From an uncultured Saprospiraceae bacterium (lineage in GTDB: Bacteria > Bacteroidota > Bacteroidia > Chitinophagales > Saprospiraceae): a stretch of 64,000 nt of DNA. Where the stretch lies: positions 47,092-111,091 of the forward strand of contig CALLFA010000050.1 of the NCBI GenBank assembly GCA_937997635.1, written 5' to 3'. The notes beneath the pieces were generated by a model, which saw only the letters and a program-made list of their open reading frames with translations, was not told where the DNA came from and made no database searches. The translations under genes and the position numbers were made by a program. This document shows positions 42,395-51,708 of the stretch, piece after piece; positions within the stretch are counted from its first letter, which is position 1, and every line of letters begins with the position of its first letter.

Positions 42395-43975
42395 TTATAG
42401 ATTTTGGATTTGATTTTTAATGGTAATTGTTTGATATATAGGGTCAAAAATATGCGTCTTCCAATAATGATAATGATCCGATTTTTGAGCATCATCATCA
42501 TTTAATTTTATCAGATGATTGATTGCATCAGTATGTACATATTCTGATAAAGTGAGACCGATCGTGTAATCATATCGATATGATAAGGTATCCGTTAATA
42601 TTGCTTTAGAAAATGTCAAGCCCCACATGTCTTCTTCACCGTGTGGGCATTCATTTAGAATGGAATGATCTATGAGATTAAGGTTTTCTGAGAGATAATT
42701 TTCCCAGGCACTTGCACTCAAGTTTGTCAATAAATGTCTAGCTATCTCTTTGTCTTTTTCTTGGTCTAGACACATGACCGTTAACGCATCATTCGACTGA
42801 TAAGATGCCAACTTTACTAGCGCGTTCTTAAGCCCTGATACTTTACGTTTATTTACCGTTATCACATATTCATCTGACTTTAGAAATGCCTGTAAGACGT
42901 CCTTTGGCTTTTTGCCTGTCAGCTTTGTCCACACGTCGAATGGGATAGCCCCACACAATTCACTAAACCAATATATCTGATCAGTTTTATATTCTGAGGC
43001 GATCGTAGATTGAGGATCGATTCCAAAATTTTCCAGCATGTGTTCGCCATTAAAAAATGCGTCTTCTGTTTCTGGAATATGGATAACCTCTGATTGACTT
43101 TTAAATACTTTTGATAGAATCCCTTTGTTTTGTTTTGGAATATAATTGCTCAGATGGCTTATTGTCGTTTTATGTAACGAGCTTTCTGAATGGAGGAGAA
43201 GAATCTGGGCAATTATTTTTCTACATTCCCTTTGGGTAACGGTTTCTTTTTGCTGAAAGCTAAATTCTTCGTCGTACAAACGTTGGATAAAGTCTAAATG
43301 ATCGGGATGTGTATGCTCCAAAAACAACTGGAGATGTTTTCTTTTTTCTCTAGCGGTTTCTGTTGGCCAACTTTCTTCTACAAGCTGCAATGCTTTGGTC
43401 GGATCAGATTGTAAGAGTCTGGATAAAAATAAATGTCGTTGTTTCGTTTTGCCGAAACTCCACACATCTTCCAGTGCTTCACTATGCAGTTCTTGATATT
43501 TTAGATTTTGTTGGATTAACCAAGCACCTTTTTTACCAAGTGTCGGAGCTGCTAATTCTTTTACGTGTTTAGTTGTATCCAACAATGCATTGAGATATTT
43601 GACCAAATACATCGGATGAACAATTGCATTTGATTCAATCAATTTTCTTATCCAAAGGACAAGTAAGCTCTGCTGCAAACGTTGCTTATCAATAAAGAAT
43701 ATCTGTTTTAGGATCTTGTAATATTCTTCTGATGCATATTCAGATTCTTCTATAATGGGATTTATCTCGACTAACTTATCTACACTAGGCAGTTCGTTTC
43801 CCGCTAATCGATAATAATGATCGAGCGCTAAAGCATGGAGTACTTTTTCAGCAGGCTCTGATTCCTCGAGTTGCTGCATCATCTCATTTAACGGTTCACT
43901 CAGTTTAAGCTCTTCTAACTGTTGCCGATCTGAACCTAATAGACAAATGGTCTTTATGTATGTTTGATTATTCAT
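42395..43975 (-). CDS. DUF5691-like protein
   Basis: Position between SWIM and MoxR genes; WLIQQNLKYQEL...VWSFGKTKQRHLFLSRLLQSDPTKALQLVEESWPTETAREKRKHL. Confidence 0.7.
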   Translation of the reverse strand: MNNQTYIKTICLLGSDRQQLEELKLSEPLNEMMQQLEESEPAEKVLHALALDHYYRLAGNELPSVDKLVEINPIIEESEYASEEYYKILKQIFFIDKQRLQQSLLVLWIRKLIESNAIVHPMYLVKYLNALLDTTKHVKELAAPTLGKKGAWLIQQNLKYQELHSEALEDVWSFGKTKQRHLFLSRLLQSDPTKALQLVEESWPTETAREKRKHLQLFLEHTHPDHLDFIQRLYDEEFSFQQKETVTQRECRKIIAQILLLHSESSLHKTTISHLSNYIPKQNKGILSKVFKSQSEVIHIPETEDAFFNGEHMLENFGIDPQSTIASEYKTDQIYWFSELCGAIPFDVWTKLTGKKPKDVLQAFLKSDEYVITVNKRKVSGLKNALVKLASYQSNDALTVMCLDQEKDKEIARHLLTNLSASAWENYLSENLNLIDHSILNECPHGEEDMWGLTFSKAILTDTLSYRYDYTIGLTLSEYVHTDAINHLIKLNDDDAQKSDHYHYWKTHIFDPIYQTITIKNQIQNL

Positions 43976-45315
43976 AGGACTTGGTATTTTTCGTCTATGA
44001 ATAGGCCTAGAGGTAATATACCATTTTGTCTATGTGTAAAAGCCATTTTGACAGGTTGTCCGATTGTATTGAGCAGTAGCGTGCTTACTTTATCCTGATC
44101 CAATTCGGGTGATAGCTTAAGATAGTTTCTATTGCTATCTACAGCTATTAATGATTTGGACTGTTTTATAATCTTAATCTGCTCAATGATGGAAGCTTTG
44201 TTATTAACCCAAGGATCTTTTTGAGTTGCTTCTATTCTTTTGCCTTGGTACTCTTTCCATGTTCCGATTGCAGCAGGTTGTGCATCTAGCGATTGATGTA
44301 CCTCTTTTTGTTTTTTTATAAATGCGCGATGTGGTTCAAGACCAGGATAAAACGTCAGCTCTGCTTCTATGACTGTTCCTTCAACAATAGGCTCTTGTTG
44401 CGCTATGGAGAATTTATTCTGAAAACGAATGATGAGTGCATCCTTCCCTGTATCTAATCCGACCAGCCAATATCTATCGATTGTCAAATCATCTTGAACT
44501 TCTGAATGCGAGCCCAAAACCAACCACCTGTCTTTGAGAGAAACACTGTTTGGATCAGAAGACATGTCTTTTTGATTGTATGTCCAGCCCAAAAGTCCTT
44601 TGATTGCTTTTTGTTCTGACTCTTGATATTTATCCAAGTTCTCGGCAGCTTTGATTAACAAAAATAATTTTGCGATAATGTCTAATGCCTGATCTTGCCA
44701 GAGGTCCTTTTCTTTATACGGTAATTTCTTTAATGCTTTGATCCAACCTGCCAATGCAGGAATTTTTGAATCCACCATTCTTTCCATTATGGTATCAAAG
44801 TAGGAGGCTGGACGATTTGGTAATTCCAATATCCCTATACGTATTAAGTCTTTGAGCCAAAGTTTGAGTTCTGCAACTCCAGTCATTGACACGTTTAGTT
44901 TGTCACCTAGGCGTTTAGCCTTAGCATTTGACCTCTTTTCTTTTTCTTCTTCGGTAAGTTCTTTCTCTTCCTTATCAACTTTTTGAGCTCTTTTTGCTCT
45001 TTTATCTATCCAATCTTCTACGTAATCTGGTTCTGCTTTTTCTACAAAAGATGACTTGTGGTTACTTAACACAAGTAGAAGTCCTAAGGCATGTTTGCAA
45101 GGAAATTGTCGAGATGGGCATGTACATTTATAGGCAATATTGTTTGTATCGATTTGGACGAGATATGGGTTTTTACCTGATCCTTTAATGCTGCCCCAGA
45201 TGGCTCTTTTGCTTTGTTCTAATGCCGTCCATTTACTAACTACTGCAAGTTTTTTACCCGCTTTGAAAGCGCTTGGTTTGGGTGCTAATTTTTCTATTTG
45301 TTGATCTGTAAACAA
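43972..45315 (-). CDS. SWIM zinc-finger protein (YehQ-like)
   Basis: YKCTCPSRQFPCKHALGLLLVL = CxCxnCxH; TTG start codon. Confidence 0.88.
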   Translation of the reverse strand: MFTDQQIEKLAPKPSAFKAGKKLAVVSKWTALEQSKRAIWGSIKGSGKNPYLVQIDTNNIAYKCTCPSRQFPCKHALGLLLVLSNHKSSFVEKAEPDYVEDWIDKRAKRAQKVDKEEKELTEEEKEKRSNAKAKRLGDKLNVSMTGVAELKLWLKDLIRIGILELPNRPASYFDTIMERMVDSKIPALAGWIKALKKLPYKEKDLWQDQALDIIAKLFLLIKAAENLDKYQESEQKAIKGLLGWTYNQKDMSSDPNSVSLKDRWLVLGSHSEVQDDLTIDRYWLVGLDTGKDALIIRFQNKFSIAQQEPIVEGTVIEAELTFYPGLEPHRAFIKKQKEVHQSLDAQPAAIGTWKEYQGKRIEATQKDPWVNNKASIIEQIKIIKQSKSLIAVDSNRNYLKLSPELDQDKVSTLLLNTIGQPVKMAFTHRQNGILPLGLFIDEKYQVL

Positions 45316-45328
45316 GTGGTTTGGTGTT
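45277..45328. repeat. Left copy of perfect 52-bp direct repeat flanking the accessory segment
   Basis: TTTGGGTGCTAATTTTTCTATTTGTTGATCTGTAAACAAGTGGTTTGGTGTT identical to 63147-63198. Confidence 0.97.
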
Positions 45329-45877
45329 CGAGTAATTTATTGGTTGTTATCTATTGTTAAAAAGAGAATGTACAAAACTTCTACGTAATAAATCAGTCAA
45401 ACCATTCTCCTTTAGTATATATTGTAGTTATTCACTATGTCTTCTCATTTTGTCTATTTTTTTTACTCATAATTATTGGTTTTCAAAGCAAAATTAAATT
45501 GGATACAAACCCTAAAATACATTCGTTTGAGTATAAAGTCAAAGATGTCTATAAGAATAAATGACCTAACAGCAATAACCAGCGCTATTAATGGATTAAT
45601 CAAAATGGATTTTTTCCATTCTTAGAGTAAAACCTACAATTGGCAAATCCAGCTAATGAAATAAACAATCACAATAGCGCCAAATGCAATTGTTACACCC
45701 ATTCTAAATTTTGGGCAAATTTGATGATTCCAGTTTGGTAAATATCAAGCATTGACAACATTGTTCCCATCTGAGCTCACTGCATGAAAATGATGCTACC
45801 GATTAAAAGGCCGGCCTTTCAGTATCGCATAAATTGGAACTGTAATCGAAGCTAAGGGGAAGGAGAGAGAAAGATAT

Positions 45878-46955
45878 TTAGATTCTTATTTCATCAGGAA
45901 AGTATATGAGTGGTTTTTTATTTTGGCTAAAAGCGTGTAGTCTCAGAAACCATAATCCAATACCGGCTGATCCTTGCATCAGTCCTGTTTGAGCTGCGAC
46001 TTCGCTAGGTCTGCGCCGATGCTCGGCATGTACCCACTTCATTATTCCATCTTGGTGATCTGCATTATTTATAATGGTATTTGTAATCTTTTCAACATAA
46101 TTCAAAATACCCTTTTTCATTAGATAATTGATCTAACAAATGTGCTGTTTTGAGTGAAGCATCAAGGAATTTTTTCTGACCTGTTCTGTGATAAGTTTGT
46201 GATAAAAAGAAAGCAACTCCAGAGGCACCGTGAGAGAAGTTATCAGTGTAGTTTTTATAACTCGGATCGAATTTCCATCGAAGTCCATTCATAGTATCTA
46301 TTGCAGAATCCAGTAACCCTTCTGCAATTTGGACGGATAGATTTTCTGCTTTTTCAGATTCGAGTTCATCAGATATATAATGCATAAACAGTCCGATTCC
46401 AGCACTTCCGTAAAGCATTTCGGATATCTGTCCCCAATGGATACCATTCTTAGATTTTTCAGCAGATTGTTCAATCAGGTCTATAGAACGGAGTACTGAC
46501 TGTTTATATCGCTCGTCGTTCGTTACTTTGTACATCTCGTAAACAGTAAATGCATGACCAGCCACACCAACATATAGTCCTACTTCGTAAGGATTTGAAA
46601 TGGTATCTGGAATTGTTTCAATCAAATATTCAGTTCCGGCTATTGCCTCATCCAAATATTTAGATTCTTTGGTAGCATTGTATAACTCTATGTAGAAGAG
46701 AATGATTCCTGGAGATCCATGATATAGCGTTTGATTGCCTTTGGAGTCAATGCTATCTGGCATCATTTGCCATGTTGTACCATTTGGAGTTTCATATTTG
46801 GATTGAGCTATATATTTTTCTGTTTCGATTGCTAGGGATAACCAGTTCTCTTTTGTAGCTACATTTGTCTTTGTATCAGTACAATTTGAATATAATATGC
46901 TACAAACTGCTATGAGTAAAAGCAATCTTATTTTGTATCCTTTCATAGTAATCAT
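45878..46955 (-). pseudogene. LanC-like-fold lipoprotein, frameshifted into ORFs 46092-46955 and 45878-46120
   Basis: Lipobox LYSNC; repeated G-x-x-G motifs (HGSPGIILF, GVAGHAF, YGSAGIGLF, SHGASGVAF, QGSAGIGLW); the reading frame changes at the GAAAAAGGG run near 46110. Confidence 0.75.
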
Positions 46956-47409
46956 TGGCTAGTTTGGAGTCATGGCCTATTACAGCAATGGAAGCATAAC
47001 GGAAGATGGTGGGATGTCGTTGTATAAAAGTGAGGGGATTCGTGTGTAGGACATTGATCAAAAGAATTATAGAAAAGGTGATTGCTTTAAGTACAAAGAT
47101 AACAGTTGTTAATTTTTGCTTTAGCAACTGTCGTATTTGAAATCTCAAAAGTTTAAAAAATCAAAATACTGCCATTTTTTAAGAATTTATAAGTATAATA
47201 GCTTCTTATTATCTTAACACTACAACTTGAGATGCTTAGAACAAGAGCTTTAGACCCTTCAACTCGGTTTCATTAGTTACCAAAATAATATTGGCAATTA
47301 ATCCAAGCACGCTTTTTTCACTCAACAATGGGCATAACATTTATAATTGAAATACCGAAAATGAAAACATTATAAACTTTGGCAATGGCCAAGGATAAAT
47401 TGATCTCAT

Positions 47410-47418
47410 ATTTACATT
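47410..47418. repeat. Target-site duplication of IS element (left), ATTTACATT
   Basis: Same 9-mer at 48757-48765. Confidence 0.9.
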
Positions 47419-48756
47419 CACATCTGTCCAAAATAAAATTTAGAGCATAAAACACCACCTATAAAGTCTACAAAAAGCTTTATAAAATTGATTAATTAAA
47501 ATCCAACCCTATATTCTTAAAATAAAGTATTAATTGGAGGAGGATTTGCTTTTTTAATAATGGGATTATCTAGCCAAAGCCAAAGGCTGATTTTGACAAA
47601 TAAATTGATCCTTAGAAAAGTAACCAAGTTGGATAAATTCCACTTGTATTTAGCCTTACTTTTTAGATAGCTAAATAGCAAAATGGCGATCATCGAACAC
47701 CACATTTGTATTCTTACTGCATTTTCAGAAGTACCGACAAATGTTTTGATTCTAAAAAGTTGTTTGAGGTGTTTGAAAAAGACCTCTACATCCCATCTAG
47801 CCTTATAAAGTTGGGAAATGGTGTCTGCTGTCCAAGATAAGTTATTAGTCAAAAGAACTAATGTTTGATCATTTTCTTTATCATATATCTTGACGATACG
47901 AAGCCTTTTTGGGTAGTTTTGAGAGCTGTAAAAGCCTGTAAGCCTTATGTCTTGGTCACTGAGAATATGGTCTTGTTTTTCATGTGTCAAGAATGTTTGC
48001 ACAATTTGTATATCAGCATTTGACTTTAGCCTTGTTACAAAGAATACGCCATTGCTGTCCAAATTATATAACCATTGGTAATCTACATAGGCTCTATCCA
48101 CGACAAGTACGGAATCTTTAGGAAACACAGTATGTTTGGCCACATTTACATCGTGTTTCTTTCCATCGGTAATAGCTGCATAGCTTGGTAATCCTGTATC
48201 ATAGTCTAGTACTGCATGTAATTTGACTGCTCCTTTCTTAGTTCTAAATTTAGCCCAATCGAATAGCGACAGGCATAGAGGTATGAGACTAGAATCCATG
48301 ATGAATATCTTACGTCTTAGCTTAAGCGCATATTTACGTCGTTTAGCTAAACTAGGCTCCAGTTGATCTAATAAAGCAAAATAAAGATCCTCAAAGATTA
48401 TTGCTTTGCGATGTATATTGAGGTAGCTTACTGATGATTTACTCGGGGCTTTCTCTACTCCTAGATGGGAAAGATTACCTGTAGCACTTTTTAGACCATT
48501 ACTGATATCCCGAAGCGAATCAACTTTAGAAAGTTGCATGAATAGCATCGCAACAAAATGAGTCCAAGTATTAATTCCCTTACTATGTTTATCTGAATCA
48601 TGTTTCTTTACAATACGATTGAATATTCTTCTATCAATTTGCTGTAAGACTTGGCTAAAAAGAGATACTTTTATGGCAGACATGGAATATGGTTTTGATG
48701 CACCCTAAGTATAGGGAAAAACCTCCATGTCTTTTTATTTATTTTGGACAGGTGTG
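47419..48756 (-). mobile_element. Complete IS4-type insertion sequence (1338 bp)
   Basis: Terminal inverted repeats CACATCTGTCCAAAATAAA / CACACCTGTCCAAAATAAA (18/19) and 9-bp direct repeats ATTTACATT; encloses transposase. Confidence 0.93.
47517..48683 (-). CDS. IS4-family (DUF4372-type N-terminus) transposase
   Basis: KKHDSDKHSKGINTWTHFVAMLFMQL...IMDSSLIPLCLSLFDWAKFR...LVVDRAYVDY...YKARWDVEVFFKHLKQ (YREK-like). Confidence 0.93.
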   Translation of the reverse strand: MSAIKVSLFSQVLQQIDRRIFNRIVKKHDSDKHSKGINTWTHFVAMLFMQLSKVDSLRDISNGLKSATGNLSHLGVEKAPSKSSVSYLNIHRKAIIFEDLYFALLDQLEPSLAKRRKYALKLRRKIFIMDSSLIPLCLSLFDWAKFRTKKGAVKLHAVLDYDTGLPSYAAITDGKKHDVNVAKHTVFPKDSVLVVDRAYVDYQWLYNLDSNGVFFVTRLKSNADIQIVQTFLTHEKQDHILSDQDIRLTGFYSSQNYPKRLRIVKIYDKENDQTLVLLTNNLSWTADTISQLYKARWDVEVFFKHLKQLFRIKTFVGTSENAVRIQMWCSMIAILLFSYLKSKAKYKWNLSNLVTFLRINLFVKISLWLWLDNPIIKKANPPPINTLF

Positions 48757-48765
48757 ATTTACATT
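48757..48765. repeat. Target-site duplication of IS element (right), ATTTACATT
   Basis: See left copy. Confidence 0.9.
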
Positions 48766-48789
48766 AACAATTAACACACAATTTTACTC

Positions 48790-49431
48790 ATGGAGAATTT
48801 AAATACACATATCGACATCCACTCAACAACAATCTTGTCTGATATCGCTTCGAAAATTCAAAAGCCCTTAGCAGAAATAAAAAGAATACAAGAATATAAA
48901 CAAGCAAACCGCTCAACAGATTACGCTAATCTAGACGAAGTGCTATTAGAAAATAGTGAAGTAATAGAAAAGCTAATAGCTGAAATGGTTAAAATAGAGA
49001 AGGAGAAAAAAGTAGAAATTAAAATAAATGACAGTCTACAGTTTCCTGAATTAATTAATAAATACAGAGACAGATCTGTTGTTTTATTTAAAGAAGATGT
49101 GGAATGGTTGATCGAATTAGAAACATTATTTATTGACAACATTTCTTTGAAGAAGTTTGATCTACATTTATTTCTTTCCAAGCTGTATATGAGTGAGCGA
49201 ACATTTTTTAGGAAGGTGAAAGCATTGACTGGTATAACGCCTAAGAAGTATTATTCTTTGTTGAAACTTTATTATGCGAAGAGATTACTGGTGAATAAGG
49301 AAATTAAAAATATTAATCAAGTAGCTTATAAAGTAGGTGTAGAAGACCAATCTTATTTTACTAATAAATTTTATATGGAATTTGATAAAACACCAAGAAT
49401 GTTTTTGTCAAACAAAAAAATAAATATTTAA
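48790..49431 (+). CDS. AraC-family HTH regulator
   Basis: HLFLSKLYMSERTFFRKVKALTGITPKKYYSLLKLYYAKRLLVNKEIKNINQVAYKVGVEDQSYFTNKFYMEFDKTPRMF. Confidence 0.88.
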   Translation: MENLNTHIDIHSTTILSDIASKIQKPLAEIKRIQEYKQANRSTDYANLDEVLLENSEVIEKLIAEMVKIEKEKKVEIKINDSLQFPELINKYRDRSVVLFKEDVEWLIELETLFIDNISLKKFDLHLFLSKLYMSERTFFRKVKALTGITPKKYYSLLKLYYAKRLLVNKEIKNINQVAYKVGVEDQSYFTNKFYMEFDKTPRMFLSNKKINI

Positions 49432-49476
49432 GAAAGTAAACATTAACTAATTATAAAATAATCAAAATTAATTATT

Positions 49477-50046
49477 ATGAATAACAAAATGAATAGACTA
49501 ATAGGACTTCTATTAGTATGTATTGCCGCATTCTCACTATCCTCATGTGAGGAAGAATTTAGTGAACCCGTACTTATAAATTATGACGGTGAAAATTTAA
49601 CTGGGCCTACATTTCCTGCAGGTACATATGTTACTGCAGCAAGATTTCCTTCAATGATGACATCAGAATATGAAGGCCAAGAATTACAAGCTGTTGATGT
49701 TTATGTTTTACAACAACCAAGCAGCGCCAGAATAGTGGTTTATAGGGGCGGTGACTCTAATACAAACCCTGGAAATGTAATAAGTAGTCAATCAATAGAA
49801 TCACTTGAGTTGAATAGTTGGAATAGAATAAATCTTAATAATGCAGTTAATATTGATGGGTCTGAAATATGGATCGGACTTGAATTTAGTGTCGATGCAA
49901 ATTCCCAAATTATAGGTTGTGATGCTGGTCCCCGCGACGAAAATGGAGATTACTTATTTATTGGGAGTAACAATCTTTGGGCAACATTCAATCAATTAGC
50001 CCCTGATGTAAGTGTCAATTGGAACATCAGAGGCGTAGTAAATTAA
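49477..50046 (+). CDS. Small lipoprotein, hypothetical
   Basis: LLVCIAAFSLSSCEEEF lipobox. Confidence 0.7.
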   Translation: MNNKMNRLIGLLLVCIAAFSLSSCEEEFSEPVLINYDGENLTGPTFPAGTYVTAARFPSMMTSEYEGQELQAVDVYVLQQPSSARIVVYRGGDSNTNPGNVISSQSIESLELNSWNRINLNNAVNIDGSEIWIGLEFSVDANSQIIGCDAGPRDENGDYLFIGSNNLWATFNQLAPDVSVNWNIRGVVN

Positions 50047-50088
50047 AATGTTTTAAACGATTTAATTAACAAATTTAAATATGAAATT

Positions 50089-50454
50089 ATGAATAATGCA
50101 AATTTACACCTACAAATGGTGCAAGAATTAGTCAGTAGATCCTGGAAAGATTTACAATTTAAGAAAGAAGCAATCGCAAATCCTGCGACTGCTATTGAAA
50201 AACTCGGTTATGAATTAAACCCAGCTGCTGTGAGTTCAATTATAGTTGTAGATCAAACCGATCCATCAACAATATTTTTTAATATTCCAAGAAATATTGA
50301 TAAGGAACTTAGTGAGCAACAACTAGATACTGTTGTCGGAGGTGTTGGAAATGCTTGTCATGACATAGCTCAGTGGGCTACAAATATGGTTCAAGATGCA
50401 GTTGAAAATGTTGCTGTATTTACTTGGAACAATTTACACTTACTTATTGCATAA
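50089..50454 (+). CDS. NHLP-leader RiPP-like precursor peptide 1
   Basis: Nitrile-hydratase-alpha-like leader (WKDLQFKKEAIANPATAIEKLGYELNP...IIVVDQTDPSTIFFNIP) ending in LSEQQLDTVVGG. Confidence 0.85.
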   Translation: MNNANLHLQMVQELVSRSWKDLQFKKEAIANPATAIEKLGYELNPAAVSSIIVVDQTDPSTIFFNIPRNIDKELSEQQLDTVVGGVGNACHDIAQWATNMVQDAVENVAVFTWNNLHLLIA

Positions 50455-50488
50455 GTTTAAAATATAGTAAAAATTTAAATACAAAATT

Positions 50489-50860
50489 ATGAATAATACA
50501 AATTTACACCTAAAAATGGTGCAAGAATTAGTCAGTAGGTCTTGGAAAGATTTGCAATTTAAGAAGGAAGCTATAGCGAATCCTGCGACAGCTATTGAAA
50601 AACTCGGTTATGAATTAAACCCAGCTGCTGTGAGTTCAATTATAGTTGTAGATCAAACTGATCCATCAACAATATTTTTTAATATTCCAAAAAACATTGA
50701 TAGGGAACTAAGTGAGCAACAACTAGATACTGTTGTCGGAGGTGTTGGAAATGCTTGCCATGACATAGCTCAGTGGGCTACGAATATGGTTCAAGACGCA
50801 GTTGAACATGTTGTGGATAGTATAGCACTAATTATTTCTCAAACTAGCCATAAATTTTAA
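50489..50860 (+). CDS. NHLP-leader RiPP-like precursor peptide 2 (tandem duplicate of 1)
   Basis: Leader and first part of core near-identical to peptide 1; last ~20 aa unrelated. Confidence 0.85.
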   Translation: MNNTNLHLKMVQELVSRSWKDLQFKKEAIANPATAIEKLGYELNPAAVSSIIVVDQTDPSTIFFNIPKNIDRELSEQQLDTVVGGVGNACHDIAQWATNMVQDAVEHVVDSIALIISQTSHKF

Positions 50861-50895
50861 TCAAAAAATTAATTATTAAACTATAAATTTTAACA

Positions 50896-51327
50896 ATGAA
50901 TACTTTTACAGAAAAAATCCAACTTAGCAGTCAAGTATATAGTGAGATTGTGTCACGATGCCATACTGATACTAAATTTAAAAAGAATTTTATTGAAGAC
51001 CCGAAATCTACTTTAGAGTCATTTCTTGGGTCTAGTTTTAATCTTCCATCTGGTATGAGAATACAAGTTATTGATCAATCGAATGATGGCGAAGTATATA
51101 TTAATATTCCAAACCAACAAAATGTAATAAGCATCAATAATAAAATTAGAGAAAACTCTTCTCTGTCTGAGGAAGAATTGGATCAAGTTGTTGGAGGTGG
51201 TATATTTGCTATTGATTGTCCAGCATGGGCAATAGGTGCTATTGGAGTTGCCGTTGGAGGTTTAGCATTGAATGCAGCAATTAATATTGCAGATGGAATA
51301 TGGGATGGTTTAACGGATGGTCAATAA
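50896..51327 (+). CDS. NHLP-leader RiPP/bacteriocin-like precursor peptide 3
   Basis: RCHTDTKFKKNFIEDPKSTLESFLG...IQVIDQSNDGEVYINIP...LSEEELDQVVGG then Gly/Ala-rich hydrophobic core. Confidence 0.82.
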   Translation: MNTFTEKIQLSSQVYSEIVSRCHTDTKFKKNFIEDPKSTLESFLGSSFNLPSGMRIQVIDQSNDGEVYINIPNQQNVISINNKIRENSSLSEEELDQVVGGGIFAIDCPAWAIGAIGVAVGGLALNAAINIADGIWDGLTDGQ

Positions 51328-51336
51328 TATATAATA

Positions 51337-51537
51337 TTATTTCTTGGACCATCTCTTTATAAGATAGCTAGCTAAAACCGCTGCTAAAAGCGCATAAAGT
51401 ATATTTACAACCACTAAGGAAATACCTGAAAATTTGTTTTCTAGTATTAATACATTCGCTTTATCTCCTAATATTAAGTGTAGAAAAAGCCCAGTAATAC
51501 TTAGACCTATAAAGATCGGTATTGTATTTTTTATCAT
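51337..51537 (-). CDS. Small two-TM protein (66 aa), hypothetical
   Basis: Two hydrophobic segments and basic C-terminus (LIKRWSKK); fills a gap within the peptide-gene array. Confidence 0.5.
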   Translation of the reverse strand: MIKNTIPIFIGLSITGLFLHLILGDKANVLILENKFSGISLVVVNILYALLAAVLASYLIKRWSKK

Positions 51538-51708
51538 AACACATTTTAATATTTCATCTCAAGATATAATATATAATTTACTTTTCTATTATAATTTTGG
51601 TAAAAGTAGATTTCTTGTAGATTAAAATATTCCTACTAATGATATTAATATTAAACTATGATTCAGATTAGGCAATACGCTCTAATATTTATATAGCTAG
51701 CATCATTC

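Noticed and set aside
46092-46120. Programmed -1 frameshifting in the LanC-like gene at AAAAAGGG
   Set aside because: The needed shift is +1 (or a one-base deletion) and the site is not a canonical A_AAA_AAG heptamer; mutation or homopolymer error is simpler.
46900-47148. 82-aa minus-strand ORF overlapping the LanC-like signal peptide
   Set aside because: Overlaps the well-supported lipoprotein start in another frame; no recognisable features.
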